17,485 bases of DNA from PALSA-607 sp036509315 (GTDB lineage: Bacteria; Actinomycetota; Actinomycetes; Acidothermales; Acidothermaceae): NCBI GenBank assembly GCA_036509315.1, contig DATCFU010000233.1:1-17485 (forward strand). The letters run 5' to 3'. The notes under the pieces were generated by a model that was given only the letters and a program-made list of their open reading frames with translations, did no database searches and was not told the origin of the DNA. This document shows, piece after piece, positions 7,024 to 14,740 of the stretch. Every line of letters starts with the position of its first letter. Within the stretch, counting starts at the first letter, position 1. A program made the translations under genes and the position numbers.

Positions 7024-9269
7024 CGATCGATTCGGTCAGTCACGCTGTTTCGACGCCCGACGTCGTCCTGCCATTTGCTGCTCTTGGTTTGAAGGACGAC
7101 GAGTACGCGCGGATCGTTGAGATCCTCGGGCGGCGACCAACGTTGTGCGAGTTGGCGATGTACTCCGTGATGTGGAGCGAGCACTGCTCCTACAAATCGA
7201 GCAAGCGGCATCTGAAGCAGTTCGCCGAGCGAATTCCGGTGCAGACTAAGGACATTCTGCTCGTCGGCATGGGCGAGAACGCGGGCGTCGTCGATGTCGG
7301 CGAGGGCTTTGCGGTGACGTTCAAGGCGGAGTCGCACAACCATCCGAGTTACGTCGAGCCGTACCAGGGTGCGGCGACCGGAGTCGGTGGCATCGTGCGC
7401 GATATCTTGACGATGGGTGCGCGGCCGGTCGCCGTCATGGATTCGCTGCGGTTCGGCCCCGCCGATGCTGCCGGTACCTTGCGCGTGCTGCCGGGTGTCG
7501 TCGCGGGCATCGGTGGCTACGGCAACTGCCTCGGGCTGCCGAACATCGGCGGCGAGATCGTGTTCGACCCGTCCTACTTGGGCAACCCCCTGGTGAACGC
7601 GCTGGCGGTCGGTGTCATGCGCACCGACGGCATCAAGCTCGCAACCGCTCCTGGGCCGGGCAACAAGGTCGTGCTGTTCGGCGCGCGCACGGGTGGCGAT
7701 GGCATCGGCGGCGCTTCTGTGCTGGCGAGCGCGACGTTCGAGGCCGAGGGACAACGCAAGCGCCCGAGTGTGCAGGTCGGCGACCCGTTCGCCGAGAAGG
7801 TGCTGATCGAGTGCTGCCTGGAGATTTTCGCGGCCGATCTTGTTGCCGGCATTCAAGATCTCGGCGCTGCGGGGCTCTCGTGCGCGACCTCCGAGCTGGC
7901 ATCGGCAGGTACCGGCGGCATGCGGATCGTGCTCGACACCGTGCCGCTGCGCGACCCGACGCTTGCTCCCGAAGAGATCCTGATGAGCGAGTCGCAAGAA
8001 CGCATGTGCGCGGTCGTCGAACCGTCGAAAATCCCTGCGTTCATGGAGATCTGCGCTAAGTGGGATGTCACCGCGACCGTCATCGGCGAAGTAACCGACG
8101 GCGACCGGCTCGACATCTACTGGCGCGACGAACTCGTTGTCTCGGTCCCGCCGCGCACAGTTGCGCACGAGGGTCCGGTGTACGACCGGCCCCTATCGCG
8201 CCCTGCCGATCTCGACGAGCTGCGCGCCGACGATCCGGTTTTGTTGCCCCGTCCTCACTCGGGAGCTGAACTGTTGTCGACGCTGCTCACGCTCGTGGCG
8301 TCGCCGAACCTGGCCGACAAGTCGTGGGTCACCAACCAATACGACCGCTACGTCATGGGCAACACGACGCTGGCAATGCCCGACGACGCCGGCGTGATCC
8401 GCGTCGGCGACTCAACCAACCTCGGGCTCGCACTCGCACTCGACGGCAACGGTCGTTACACCCGACTCGATCCGTATTTCGGAGCTCAGCTTGCACTTTG
8501 CGAGGCCTATCGCAATGTCGCGGCGTCGGGTGCGGTGCCGCTGGCGATTACCGACTGCCTGAACTTCGGCTCGCCCGAAGACCCCGAGGTGATGTGGCAG
8601 TTCACCGAGGCGATCCGCGGCATCGCCGACGGCTGCGTCGCGCTGGGCATTCCGGTCACTGGCGGCAACGTGAGCTTCTACAACCAGACCGGCTCTACAC
8701 CGATCAACCCGACGCCGGTGATCGGTGTGCTCGGCGTGATCTCCGATGTGCGGCGGCGCCGGTCGATCGCGTTCGCCGCCGACGATGAGCAGCTCTTCTT
8801 GCTCGGCGCGACGCGCGACGAGTTCGGCGGATCGGAGTGGGCGCACGTCGTGCACGGGCACCTCGGTGGTCACCCGCCCATCGTCGACTTCGACGCCGAG
8901 ATTGCTTTGGCTGGTCTGCTGCACGAAGCGACCGACGTGGTCTCGGCGGCACACGATCTGTCGGACGGCGGGTTGGCGCAGGCTCTCGTCGAGTCGTGCC
9001 TGCGCGGTGGTCGTGGCGCGCGGATCACGTTGCCACCGGACCTCGAGCCGTTCGTGGCCCTGTTCTCCGAATCGGCCGCGCGTGCCGTCGTTGCTGTTCC
9101 TGCGGATCGGGTCGGCCAGCTGGTGTCGCTGGCGGCTGCTCGCGGCGTCCCGCTACTTGCACTTGGCACCACTGGCGGCGAAACACTCGACATTGCAGGC
9201 CAATTCGCGGTCGATCTCGCCGCGCTTAGGACCGCTGCCACCGGCACATTCGCCGCGCTCTTTGGCTGA
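7020..9269 (+). CDS. purL: FGAM synthase large subunit PurL
   Basis: The 749-residue small-type PurL, the ATP-dependent synthetase that converts FGAR plus ammonia to FGAM. It has two AIR-synthase-like halves. The first carries MYSVMWSEHCSYKSSKRHL (about 47-65, catalytic His55), then FKAESHNHPSYVEPYQGAATG and GPGNKVVLFGARTGGDGIGG. The second includes NQYDRYVMGNTTLAMP and DLSDGGLAQALVES. Length and motifs match functional homologues, and PurS and PurQ are encoded immediately upstream as this type requires. Start GTG overlaps purQ by 4 nt; the stop TGA shares its A with the next ATG. Confidence 0.97.
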   Translation: MTIDSVSHAVSTPDVVLPFAALGLKDDEYARIVEILGRRPTLCELAMYSVMWSEHCSYKSSKRHLKQFAERIPVQTKDILLVGMGENAGVVDVGEGFAVTFKAESHNHPSYVEPYQGAATGVGGIVRDILTMGARPVAVMDSLRFGPADAAGTLRVLPGVVAGIGGYGNCLGLPNIGGEIVFDPSYLGNPLVNALAVGVMRTDGIKLATAPGPGNKVVLFGARTGGDGIGGASVLASATFEAEGQRKRPSVQVGDPFAEKVLIECCLEIFAADLVAGIQDLGAAGLSCATSELASAGTGGMRIVLDTVPLRDPTLAPEEILMSESQERMCAVVEPSKIPAFMEICAKWDVTATVIGEVTDGDRLDIYWRDELVVSVPPRTVAHEGPVYDRPLSRPADLDELRADDPVLLPRPHSGAELLSTLLTLVASPNLADKSWVTNQYDRYVMGNTTLAMPDDAGVIRVGDSTNLGLALALDGNGRYTRLDPYFGAQLALCEAYRNVAASGAVPLAITDCLNFGSPEDPEVMWQFTEAIRGIADGCVALGIPVTGGNVSFYNQTGSTPINPTPVIGVLGVISDVRRRRSIAFAADDEQLFLLGATRDEFGGSEWAHVVHGHLGGHPPIVDFDAEIALAGLLHEATDVVSAAHDLSDGGLAQALVESCLRGGRGARITLPPDLEPFVALFSESAARAVVAVPADRVGQLVSLAAARGVPLLALGTTGGETLDIAGQFAVDLAALRTAATGTFAALFG

Positions 9270-10033
9270 TGCGAGTCAACCCCTGGGCGGACGCCGGGGT
9301 GGCGTGCGTCGCGCAATGGGTTCGGGTCGCCGACGCCGTCGATGCACTGCCAGACGATGCGTTCGACTTGCCCACCGAGTTGCCTGGGTGGCGGGTCAAC
9401 GAGTTGGTCGCGCACCTCGTCATGTGTGCGAGCTCGCCGGCGCGATCGCTGACCGAGCCGGCCCCGGATCGCGCGGAGGCAACGGTCGCGGAGTACTTGC
9501 TGTGCCTTCGCGCGGCGGCGTCCTCCATCGACGAGCGGACGCACGCGCTTGCTGCTGGTCAGTCGCCGGCTCGGCTGCGGACTGCCGTGCGAGCGGCCGT
9601 CGATTCGTTGAGCGACGTTGTCGTGGAGACGGATCCGGCACGAGTGATCCCGACGCGGTTGGCACCGATGCGATTCGACGACTTCCTGGTGACTCGATGT
9701 GTCGAAGGCGTCGTGCACGGTCTCGATCTCTCGCCTGCCGTCGATCCCGACGCGGGCGCGTTGCGCCTAGCGACTCGAGCGCTGCTGGCGGCCTTGGTTG
9801 CGAAGGCGCCCGGACACACGGTCGAGGTCAGGGTGCCGCCGATCGCCGCGGTGCAGTGCGTCGAAGGTCCGCGCCACACGAGGGGCACGCCGCCGAATGT
9901 GGTCGAACTGGATCCGGTCACTTGGGTGCGGCTAGCGGCCGGCCGGCTGCCGTGGACAGAGGCGGTCGCCGACGGTCGAGTGCGCGCCAGCGGAGAGCGG
10001 AGCAACGTCAGCGCCCTGTTGCCGATCCTCTAG
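9269..10033 (+). CDS. maleylpyruvate isomerase-family mycothiol-dependent enzyme
   Basis: A 254-residue protein with an N-terminal DinB-like mycothiol-dependent maleylpyruvate isomerase domain (about 1-160) and a C-terminal SCP2-like region (about 160-254). Metal ligands can be placed by analogy with MDMPI: His in VNELVAHLV near residue 50, and the Glu-x3-His of CVEGVVHGLDL near 146-150. The family uses mycothiol as thiol cofactor, but many members have no known substrate. The ATG overlaps the purL stop by 1 nt (TGATG), so it is translated with the purine operon, a pairing whose reason is unclear. An inverted repeat follows its stop and it converges on marR. Confidence 0.82.
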   Translation: MRVNPWADAGVACVAQWVRVADAVDALPDDAFDLPTELPGWRVNELVAHLVMCASSPARSLTEPAPDRAEATVAEYLLCLRAAASSIDERTHALAAGQSPARLRTAVRAAVDSLSDVVVETDPARVIPTRLAPMRFDDFLVTRCVEGVVHGLDLSPAVDPDAGALRLATRALLAALVAKAPGHTVEVRVPPIAAVQCVEGPRHTRGTPPNVVELDPVTWVRLAAGRLPWTEAVADGRVRASGERSNVSALLPIL

Positions 10034-10041
10034 CGCGGGTT

Positions 10042-10099
10042 CTTCGCAGCCCGCAGTGTCGTTGGCGGCCCGGTTCGGCTACACCCAGGGGCTGCGAAG
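10042..10099. terminator. inverted repeat between convergent genes
   Basis: A perfect 11-bp inverted repeat, CTTCGCAGCCC at 10042-10052 and GGGCTGCGAAG at 10089-10099, separated by 36 nt, fills the gap between the MDMPI-type gene and the convergent marR gene. It could act as a bidirectional terminator. The long spacer and lack of T-runs make this moderate. Confidence 0.5.
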
Positions 10100-10105
10100 T
10101 CGGAT

Positions 10106-10495
10106 CTAGGCGGTCAGGTTCTCGGCTAGTACGGAGCGGTGGGTTGGCAGTGCGGCCTCATAGCGGGTTCGGCCCTCGTCGGTCAGGTGGGCGAAGATGC
10201 CGCGGCGGTCTTGCTGGCACATCACCCGGGTCACCAGGCCCTCTTCTTCGAGCCGGCCGACGACGCGCGACAGCGCACTCTGACTGAGGTGGACGACGTC
10301 CGAGAGGGCCTGCATCCGGCATTCGGAGTGCGGCTGGCTGGCCAACTCGTCAAGGACCTCGAACTCACTGACCCCGAGCCCGTGCTCCCCGAGCGCCTTC
10401 TCCAGCGCGCACGTCACCCGCGCGTGCTGTTCGAGCAGGGTTCGCCAGTGGTCTACCAGGGGATTCGGATCCACCACAGGCGCGACATCAGGCAT
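10106..10495 (-). CDS. MarR-family transcriptional regulator
   Basis: A 129-residue winged helix-turn-helix repressor of the MarR family, probably dimeric and responsive to small molecules or oxidants. The recognition helix region is LSQSALSRVVGRLEEEG (70-86) and the wing is DRRGIFAHLTDEG (96-108), both typical. Cys29, Cys59 and Cys93 are present; whether any senses redox is unknown. ATG at 10495 is chosen because the frame further upstream reaches only a TTG inside the palindromic operator. A TACCTT -10 box lies 6 nt before the ATG, so the mRNA may be leaderless. It is divergent from the MFS pump gene, the usual arrangement for a local repressor of efflux. Confidence 0.9.
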   Translation of the reverse strand: MPDVAPVVDPNPLVDHWRTLLEQHARVTCALEKALGEHGLGVSEFEVLDELASQPHSECRMQALSDVVHLSQSALSRVVGRLEEEGLVTRVMCQQDRRGIFAHLTDEGRTRYEAALPTHRSVLAENLTA

Positions 10496-10501
10496 GTGGT
10501 A

Positions 10502-10530
10502 AAGGTACCGCGTAAATATGACCAGTACAA
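10502..10530 (-). promoter_or_regulatory. candidate marR promoter (leaderless)
   Basis: On the minus strand, TTGTAC (10530-10525) and TACCTT (10507-10502) are spaced by 17 nt, and TACCTT ends 6 nt before the marR ATG. The -10 fits TANNNT. No Shine-Dalgarno sequence precedes the ATG, consistent with a leaderless transcript. Confidence 0.4.
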
Positions 10531-10539
10531 AATATTCTC

Positions 10540-10567
10540 TTGCAATCAATGCACGTGCATGTATTGT
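10540..10567 (+). promoter_or_regulatory. candidate MFS-gene promoter (leaderless)
   Basis: TTGCAA at 10540-10545 and TATTGT at 10562-10567 are spaced by 16 nt; the -10 ends 6 nt before the MFS ATG, placing the expected transcription start at or next to the ATG. There is no Shine-Dalgarno sequence. The palindromic operator lies between and over these elements. Confidence 0.45.
10543..10566. promoter_or_regulatory. palindromic operator, probable MarR site
   Basis: A 24-bp inverted repeat with a perfect 12-bp core, ATGCACGTGCAT (10549-10560), flanked after two mismatched positions by CAAT on the left and ATTG on the right. Ten of twelve base pairs match. It covers the spacer and -10 of the MFS promoter, as expected for repression by the divergently encoded MarR protein. 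Binding is inferred. Confidence 0.65.
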
Positions 10568-10573
10568 CGTCGC

Positions 10574-12077
10574 ATGGACCTTTCAGATACTCACCCAGCC
10601 AGTCATCCCGCCGCCACCCAATTGCGCTGGAGCCCCGCCCTCTGGGCCGCGCTCATCGTGCTGTGCGGCGTCGTCTTCCTTGACGCGCTCGACGTTTCGA
10701 TGGTCGGCATGGCCCTCCCGTCCATCCAGCGCGACCTCAAGCTCAGCACCGACCAACTGCAGTGGATCGTCTCCGGCTACGTGCTCGGGTACGGCGGCCT
10801 GCTGCTCCTCGGCGGTAGAGCGGCAGATTTGCTTGGACGGCGGCGGGTGCTGTTGTGGGCACTGTCCGTCTTCGTGATTGCGTCGGCTCTCGGCGGCCTC
10901 ACCACGAACGGCGATCTGCTCATCACCGCCCGCTTCATCAAGGGCGCAAGCGCAGCCTTCACCGCGCCGGCCGCTCTATCGATCATCACGACCACCTTCG
11001 CTGAGGGGCCGGTGCGCAACCGGGCACTCAGCATCTTCACCACAGTCGGGGCGAGCGGCTTCTCGCTCGGACTCGTGCTAGGTGGCCTGCTCACTGAGCT
11101 CGGCTGGCGCTGGACCTTCTTACTGCCTGCTCCGATCGCGGCAGCGCTGGTCGTCCTGGGTCGCAAGTACGTCGCACGCGACACGCACACCCGCGGTGCG
11201 GGCGGCTACGACGTGCCAGGCGCCGTAACGGCGAGTGCGGCGATGCTGCTGCTCGTTCGTACGGTCGTCACCGCCCCGGCGTCCGGCTGGGGATCTCTCA
11301 GCACCCTCGGCGGATTCGTCGTGAGCGCACTACTGCTCGGGGCGTTCATCGCGATCGAACTACGGTCACCGCACCCGCTGGTTCGGCTCGGAATCCTGCG
11401 TTCGTCGCGCCTGGTGCGCGCCAACATCGCGGCCATGGCGCTGTTCGGCTCCTACATCGGCTACCAGTTCATCGGCACGCTGTACTTGCAGTCGCTGCTC
11501 GGCTGGTCGTCGTTGCAAACGGCATTCGCATTCCTGCCGGCCGGCGTGATCGTCGCCTTCGGATCGACTCGCATTGCGCCGATCATCGACCGCTTCGGTA
11601 CGCCGCGGTTGCTGGTGATCGCGTTCGCGGTGCTGACGGCGGGTTACGCGCTGTTCATCCGGCTCGGAGCGAGCGCGTCGTACGTGACGCTGATGCTGCC
11701 GACGGTGGTGCTCCTTGGCATCGGTTTCGCGATCGGGTTCCCGTCGCTGAACGTGCAGGCGACGAACGGTGTCGCGGACGACGAGCAAGGCCTTGCCTCC
11801 GGACTGCTGAACCTCGTTCCAGCTCGGCGGTGCCATCGGCCTCGCGATCGTGACCGCAGTGGTGACGAGTCACACGGGTGTCGGAACTGGCTCGAAGGCG
11901 GTGCTCGATGGGTTCCGTCCCGGCATCGTGGTCGCCACCGGGATCGGCTTGTTTGGTCTGCTGGTGTCACTGTCCGGAGTGTGGAGCGAGCGACGCTCTC
12001 GGGGCGTGGTCGCCGAGAACACCGACGACTTCGGGCCGACTGACAAGGAGTTCGCGCTCGCGGGACAGGACAGCTAG
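10574..12077 (+). pseudogene. DHA2-type MFS drug transporter, frameshifted
   Basis: A multidrug/H+ antiporter-type major facilitator (EmrB/QacA, DHA2, likely 14 membrane segments). The first membrane segment ends in VFLDALDVSMVGMALPSIQ, and motif A GGRAADLLGRRR follows at about 80-91. Reading from ATG 10574 is good up to GLASGLLN (Asn413, codon 11810-11812), after which the frame turns into Arg-rich nonsense and stops at 12043. The +1 frame resumes with FQLGGAIGLAIVTAVV from 11817 and ends at TAG 12075-12077. The family usually reads LNTSFQLGGA here, so loss of 2 nt (one AC of AACACC) explains it; adding 2 nt gives a 501-residue protein. The frameshift would remove the last one or two membrane segments. 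It may be a true mutation or a sequencing error. Divergent from marR. Confidence 0.85.
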
Positions 12078-12083
12078 TCGCCG

Positions 12084-12092
12084 TTGTCCACA
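12084..12092 (+). promoter_or_regulatory. perfect DnaA-box 9-mer
   Basis: TTGTCCACA, an exact actinobacterial DnaA-box consensus, 6 nt after the MFS stop. It is a single copy here, so it may be chance. Confidence 0.25.
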
Positions 12093-12122
12093 GCTTGAAC
12101 GTTCTGCACAGGTTGAGTTGTG

Positions 12123-12152
12123 CTGGCCCGCGCGGGGTCCCGCGCGGGCCAG
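12123..12152. terminator. perfect 14-bp GC-rich hairpin
   Basis: CTGGCCCGCGCGGG (12123-12136) and its exact reverse complement (12139-12152) are separated by 2 nt. It lies between the MFS gene and the next ATG at 12162, so it most likely terminates MFS transcription; no T-run follows. It ends only 9 nt before that ATG, so it could also control translation of the next gene. Confidence 0.55.
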
Positions 12153-12161
12153 ACTCATGCG

Positions 12162-12518
12162 ATGGAGAAGGGCTGGTACGACGGGATCGCTGAAGGTGTC
12201 AGGCTTCAATCCACGGCGGACGACGAGGGCGGAACGTGGGTGCTCTTCCTCGACGAAGAGCGGCGTCCCGTCAATGCAATGGCGCTGCCTGCGGAGGAGC
12301 TCGGGCCGCTCGAACTCGACGGGCTAGTCGAGGTTGTGGATGGTGTCGACGCGCCCGCAGTGATCGTGGCGGTGCCGCGATCCGACGGCCGACCACGCGC
12401 CGAAGACTGGCGCCTGTGGGAGGAACTGCGAGCGCGGATGTCCGTCGCTCGGCCCGAATTGATCGACCTGGTGGTGGTCGGTGAGCTGTCGTGGTGGGCG
12501 GCCGTAGGTGCGAGCTGA
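12162..12518 (+). CDS. small acidic protein of unknown function
   Basis: A 118-residue protein I do not recognise. It is strongly acidic (about 24 Asp/Glu against about 11 Lys/Arg), with no signal peptide or membrane segment. The N-terminal part (WYDGIAEGVRLQ, TWVLFLDEERRPVNA) and the C-terminal part (PRAEDWRLWEELRAR, ELIDLVVVGELSWWA) alternate strands and a helix. The last part faintly recalls the end of a RadC/JAB-type domain, but the metal-binding HxH signature is absent, so that is only a guess. ATG at 12162 has no ribosome site and follows a strong hairpin by 9 nt, so the start is uncertain; an in-frame GTG at 12120 lies before the hairpin. It ends 19 nt before the Uma2 gene and is probably cotranscribed with it. 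Confidence 0.6.
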   Translation: MEKGWYDGIAEGVRLQSTADDEGGTWVLFLDEERRPVNAMALPAEELGPLELDGLVEVVDGVDAPAVIVAVPRSDGRPRAEDWRLWEELRARMSVARPELIDLVVVGELSWWAAVGAS

Positions 12519-12537
12519 GGGCAGTAAGGTGCGTCTC

Positions 12538-13065
12538 ATGGATTTGCGTGCGCCTGCTGGCGGGGTACTCGTCATGCCGATGTCGCGCGAGGAATTCGAT
12601 GCGCTGCCCGAGATGCACCACACCGAGTGGTGGGACGGGGCCTGCGTCGTGACCGGCACGACACGGCGTCATGGCATCGCCGTCTCAGTTCTGACCTCGA
12701 TGTTGATGTCGGTGGTCGACGCTCGGAGCTTCGACGTCATGACCGGCGTTGGCTGGCGGCTTCCCGACGCCGAGTTCGTGCCCGACCTGGCCGTTGTCGC
12801 GGTCGCCCCCGACGCAGAGGCGCTCTTCGAGCCTCCGTTGCTGCTCATCGAGGTGCTGTCGCCCTCAACCAGACACGTGGATCTTCGCCGTAAGCGCCAG
12901 CTTTACGCCGGCGGAGGCCTGCCCTGGTACTGGTTTGTCGATCTTGCTAACAATGAGCTCGTGGTCCTGCGCAACGACGCTGGCACCTTCGTCGAAGTGC
13001 AGCGACTGACCAGCGGGACGACGATTGGTCCCGTCGAGATCACCCTGACGGTCGCGGACCTCTAG
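12538..13065 (+). CDS. Uma2-family PD-(D/E)xK nuclease-like protein
   Basis: A 175-residue Uma2 (DUF820) protein, a family with a restriction-endonuclease-like fold that is common in actinobacteria and cyanobacteria and whose biological role is poorly known. The core reads FVPDLAVVAV (active-site Asp), LLLIEVLSPSTRHVDLRRKRQ (Glu and downstream Lys/Arg), then LYAGGGLPWYWFVDL, in the order and spacing of the family. The N-terminal SREEFDALPE and WWDGACVV are also typical. ATG at 12538 follows AAGGTG. Its partner is the acidic protein just upstream. Nuclease activity is inferred from the fold only. Confidence 0.85.
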   Translation: MDLRAPAGGVLVMPMSREEFDALPEMHHTEWWDGACVVTGTTRRHGIAVSVLTSMLMSVVDARSFDVMTGVGWRLPDAEFVPDLAVVAVAPDAEALFEPPLLLIEVLSPSTRHVDLRRKRQLYAGGGLPWYWFVDLANNELVVLRNDAGTFVEVQRLTSGTTIGPVEITLTVADL

Positions 13066-13105
13066 AACATCGGCGAGGAGTCGACGCATCCGGTCGGGTG
13101 GCCCG

Positions 13106-13111
13106 TACACT
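13106..13111 (+). promoter_or_regulatory. candidate -10 box for purF
   Basis: TACACT fits TANNNT and lies 65 nt before the purF start; the -35 is unclear. The leader between them contains GGAGG (13112-13116), CTCCTCC (13133-13139), CTCC (13158-13161) and the purF ribosome site GGGAG (13164-13168), which could pair in alternative ways. No known purine-riboswitch shape was recognised. Confidence 0.3.
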
Positions 13112-13176
13112 GGAGGCAGATCGTTCGACCCACTCCTCCGCTCACTCCTCGCGATCTCTCCAAGGGAGCCCAGCAG

Positions 13177-14739
13177 GTGCCTCGTGGCGACGGCCGGCTG
13201 AATCACGATCTCCTCGCTGAAGACAAGGGTCCGCAAGACGCTTGTGGCGTTTTCGGTGTGTGGGCCCCAGGTGAAGAGGTGGCTAACCTCACCTACTTCG
13301 CGCTTTACGCACTCCAACATCGCGGCCAAGAATCGGCCGGCATCGCGGTCAGCGACGGCAAGAAAATCCTTGTCTACAAAGACATGGGCCTGGTCTCGCA
13401 GGTCTTCAACGAGTCGAACCTCGCCACGCTGAAGGGCGACATCGCGATCGGCCACGCCCGCTACTCGACGTCCGGCTCATCGGTTTGGGAGAACGCGCAA
13501 CCCACGTTCAGGTCGACCGCGATCGGTAGCATCGCGCTCGCGCATAACGGCAACCTGACGAACACCGGCGATCTTGCGCAACTCGTCGAGAAGGCGCAGG
13601 CCGAAAGCGGCGAGATCGCGTTCGAGCGGCGGCCGCTGCGCTCGACGTCCGATACAGACCTGGTCACCTCGCTGCTCGCGAGCCATCCGGATCGCAGCCT
13701 CGAGACCGCCGCGGTCGAGGTGCTGCGGCAGGTCGAAGGCGCGTTCAGTTTCGTGTTCATGGACGAGAACACGTTGTACGCCGCGCGTGATCGCTACGGC
13801 GTGCGGCCGCTGTCGCTCGGCAAGCTTGATCACGGCTGGGTCGTAGCCAGCGAGACGGCCGCGCTCGACATCGTTGGTGCCTCGTTCGTCCGCGACATCG
13901 AGCCGGGCGAGTTGCTCGCCATCGACGAGAACGGCCACCGGTCGGTGCAGTTCGCTGAGCCCAATCCCAAGTTCTGCGTGTTCGAGTTCGTGTACCTCGC
14001 GCGACCCGACTCGAACCTTGACGGTCGCAGCGTGCACGCGACTCGCGTCGAGCTGGGCCGCCAACTAGCCCGCGAGGCACCGGCCATCGCCGACCTCGTG
14101 ATGCCGACTCCCGACTCCGGCACGCCCGCAGCTATCGGCTACGCCGAAGAGTCCGGAATCCCTTATGCCGCAGGCCTTGTCAAGAATGCGTACGTCGGCC
14201 GCACGTTCATCCAGCCGTCGCAAACGTTGCGTCAGCTCGGCATCCGACTCAAGCTCAATCCGTTGCGTGACGTCATCCGCGGCAAGCGAATCGTGGTCGT
14301 CGACGACTCGATCGTGCGTGGCAATACGCAGCGCGCCGTCGTCCGCATGCTGCGCGAAGCGGGCGCGACCGAGGTGCACGTTCGCATCTCTTCGCCACCG
14401 GTGAAGTGGCCGTGTTTCTACGGCATCGACTTCGCGACGAGGGCTGAACTCATCGCGAACGGCTTGACCGTCGAAGAGATCCGGACGTCGATCGGTGCCG
14501 ACTCGTTGTCCTACGTTTCTCTCGACGGGCTGGTCGCAGCGACGACGCGGCCGAAGCAGAATCTTTGCCGCGCATGCTTCGACGGCCAGTATCCGACGAA
14601 GCTTCCCGACCCGCGTTTCATCGGCAAGGACCTGCTCGAGATCACGCCGGTCGAGGCCCTGATGGCCACCGTGCCGTCGGGCGGGCCGACCTCGTATGGG
14701 AACTCTTCGCTCGGGCATACCGCGCTCGAACATCCGTGA
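13177..14739 (+). CDS. purF: amidophosphoribosyltransferase PurF
   Basis: A 520-residue enzyme for the first committed purine step, PRPP plus glutamine to phosphoribosylamine. A short propeptide (1-22) precedes Cys23 (QDACGVFGVW), which becomes the N-terminal nucleophile after processing. The glutaminase domain has LQHRGQESAGIA and GHARYST; the phosphoribosyltransferase domain has the PRPP loop IVVVDDSIVRGNT (about 372-384). Cys267, Cys413, Cys464 and Cys467 (last two in NLCRACFDG) fit the 4Fe-4S ligands of the oxygen-sensitive Bacillus-type enzyme. GTG at 13177 follows GGGAG by 8 nt. It is separated from purM by 1 nt, so the two form one operon. Confidence 0.97.
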   Translation: MPRGDGRLNHDLLAEDKGPQDACGVFGVWAPGEEVANLTYFALYALQHRGQESAGIAVSDGKKILVYKDMGLVSQVFNESNLATLKGDIAIGHARYSTSGSSVWENAQPTFRSTAIGSIALAHNGNLTNTGDLAQLVEKAQAESGEIAFERRPLRSTSDTDLVTSLLASHPDRSLETAAVEVLRQVEGAFSFVFMDENTLYAARDRYGVRPLSLGKLDHGWVVASETAALDIVGASFVRDIEPGELLAIDENGHRSVQFAEPNPKFCVFEFVYLARPDSNLDGRSVHATRVELGRQLAREAPAIADLVMPTPDSGTPAAIGYAEESGIPYAAGLVKNAYVGRTFIQPSQTLRQLGIRLKLNPLRDVIRGKRIVVVDDSIVRGNTQRAVVRMLREAGATEVHVRISSPPVKWPCFYGIDFATRAELIANGLTVEEIRTSIGADSLSYVSLDGLVAATTRPKQNLCRACFDGQYPTKLPDPRFIGKDLLEITPVEALMATVPSGGPTSYGNSSLGHTALEHP

Positions 14740-14740
14740 C

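Noticed and set aside
6846..8168. Minus-strand 440-codon open frame
   Set aside because: It lies opposite purQ and purL, whose motifs are unambiguous; the composition (Arg, His, Asp rich) is typical of antisense frames in GC-rich genes.
8746..10287. Plus-strand 513-codon open frame
   Set aside because: It runs out of frame through purL, the MDMPI-type gene and into marR; Arg/Ser-rich with no recognisable domain.
10139..10573. Upstream extension of the MFS frame
   Set aside because: The frame is open by chance opposite marR; the protein-like MFS sequence and a matching promoter begin at the ATG at 10574.
13112..13168. Possible purine riboswitch in the purF leader
   Set aside because: Only short GGAG/CTCC pairings are present; the conserved riboswitch cores were not recognised.
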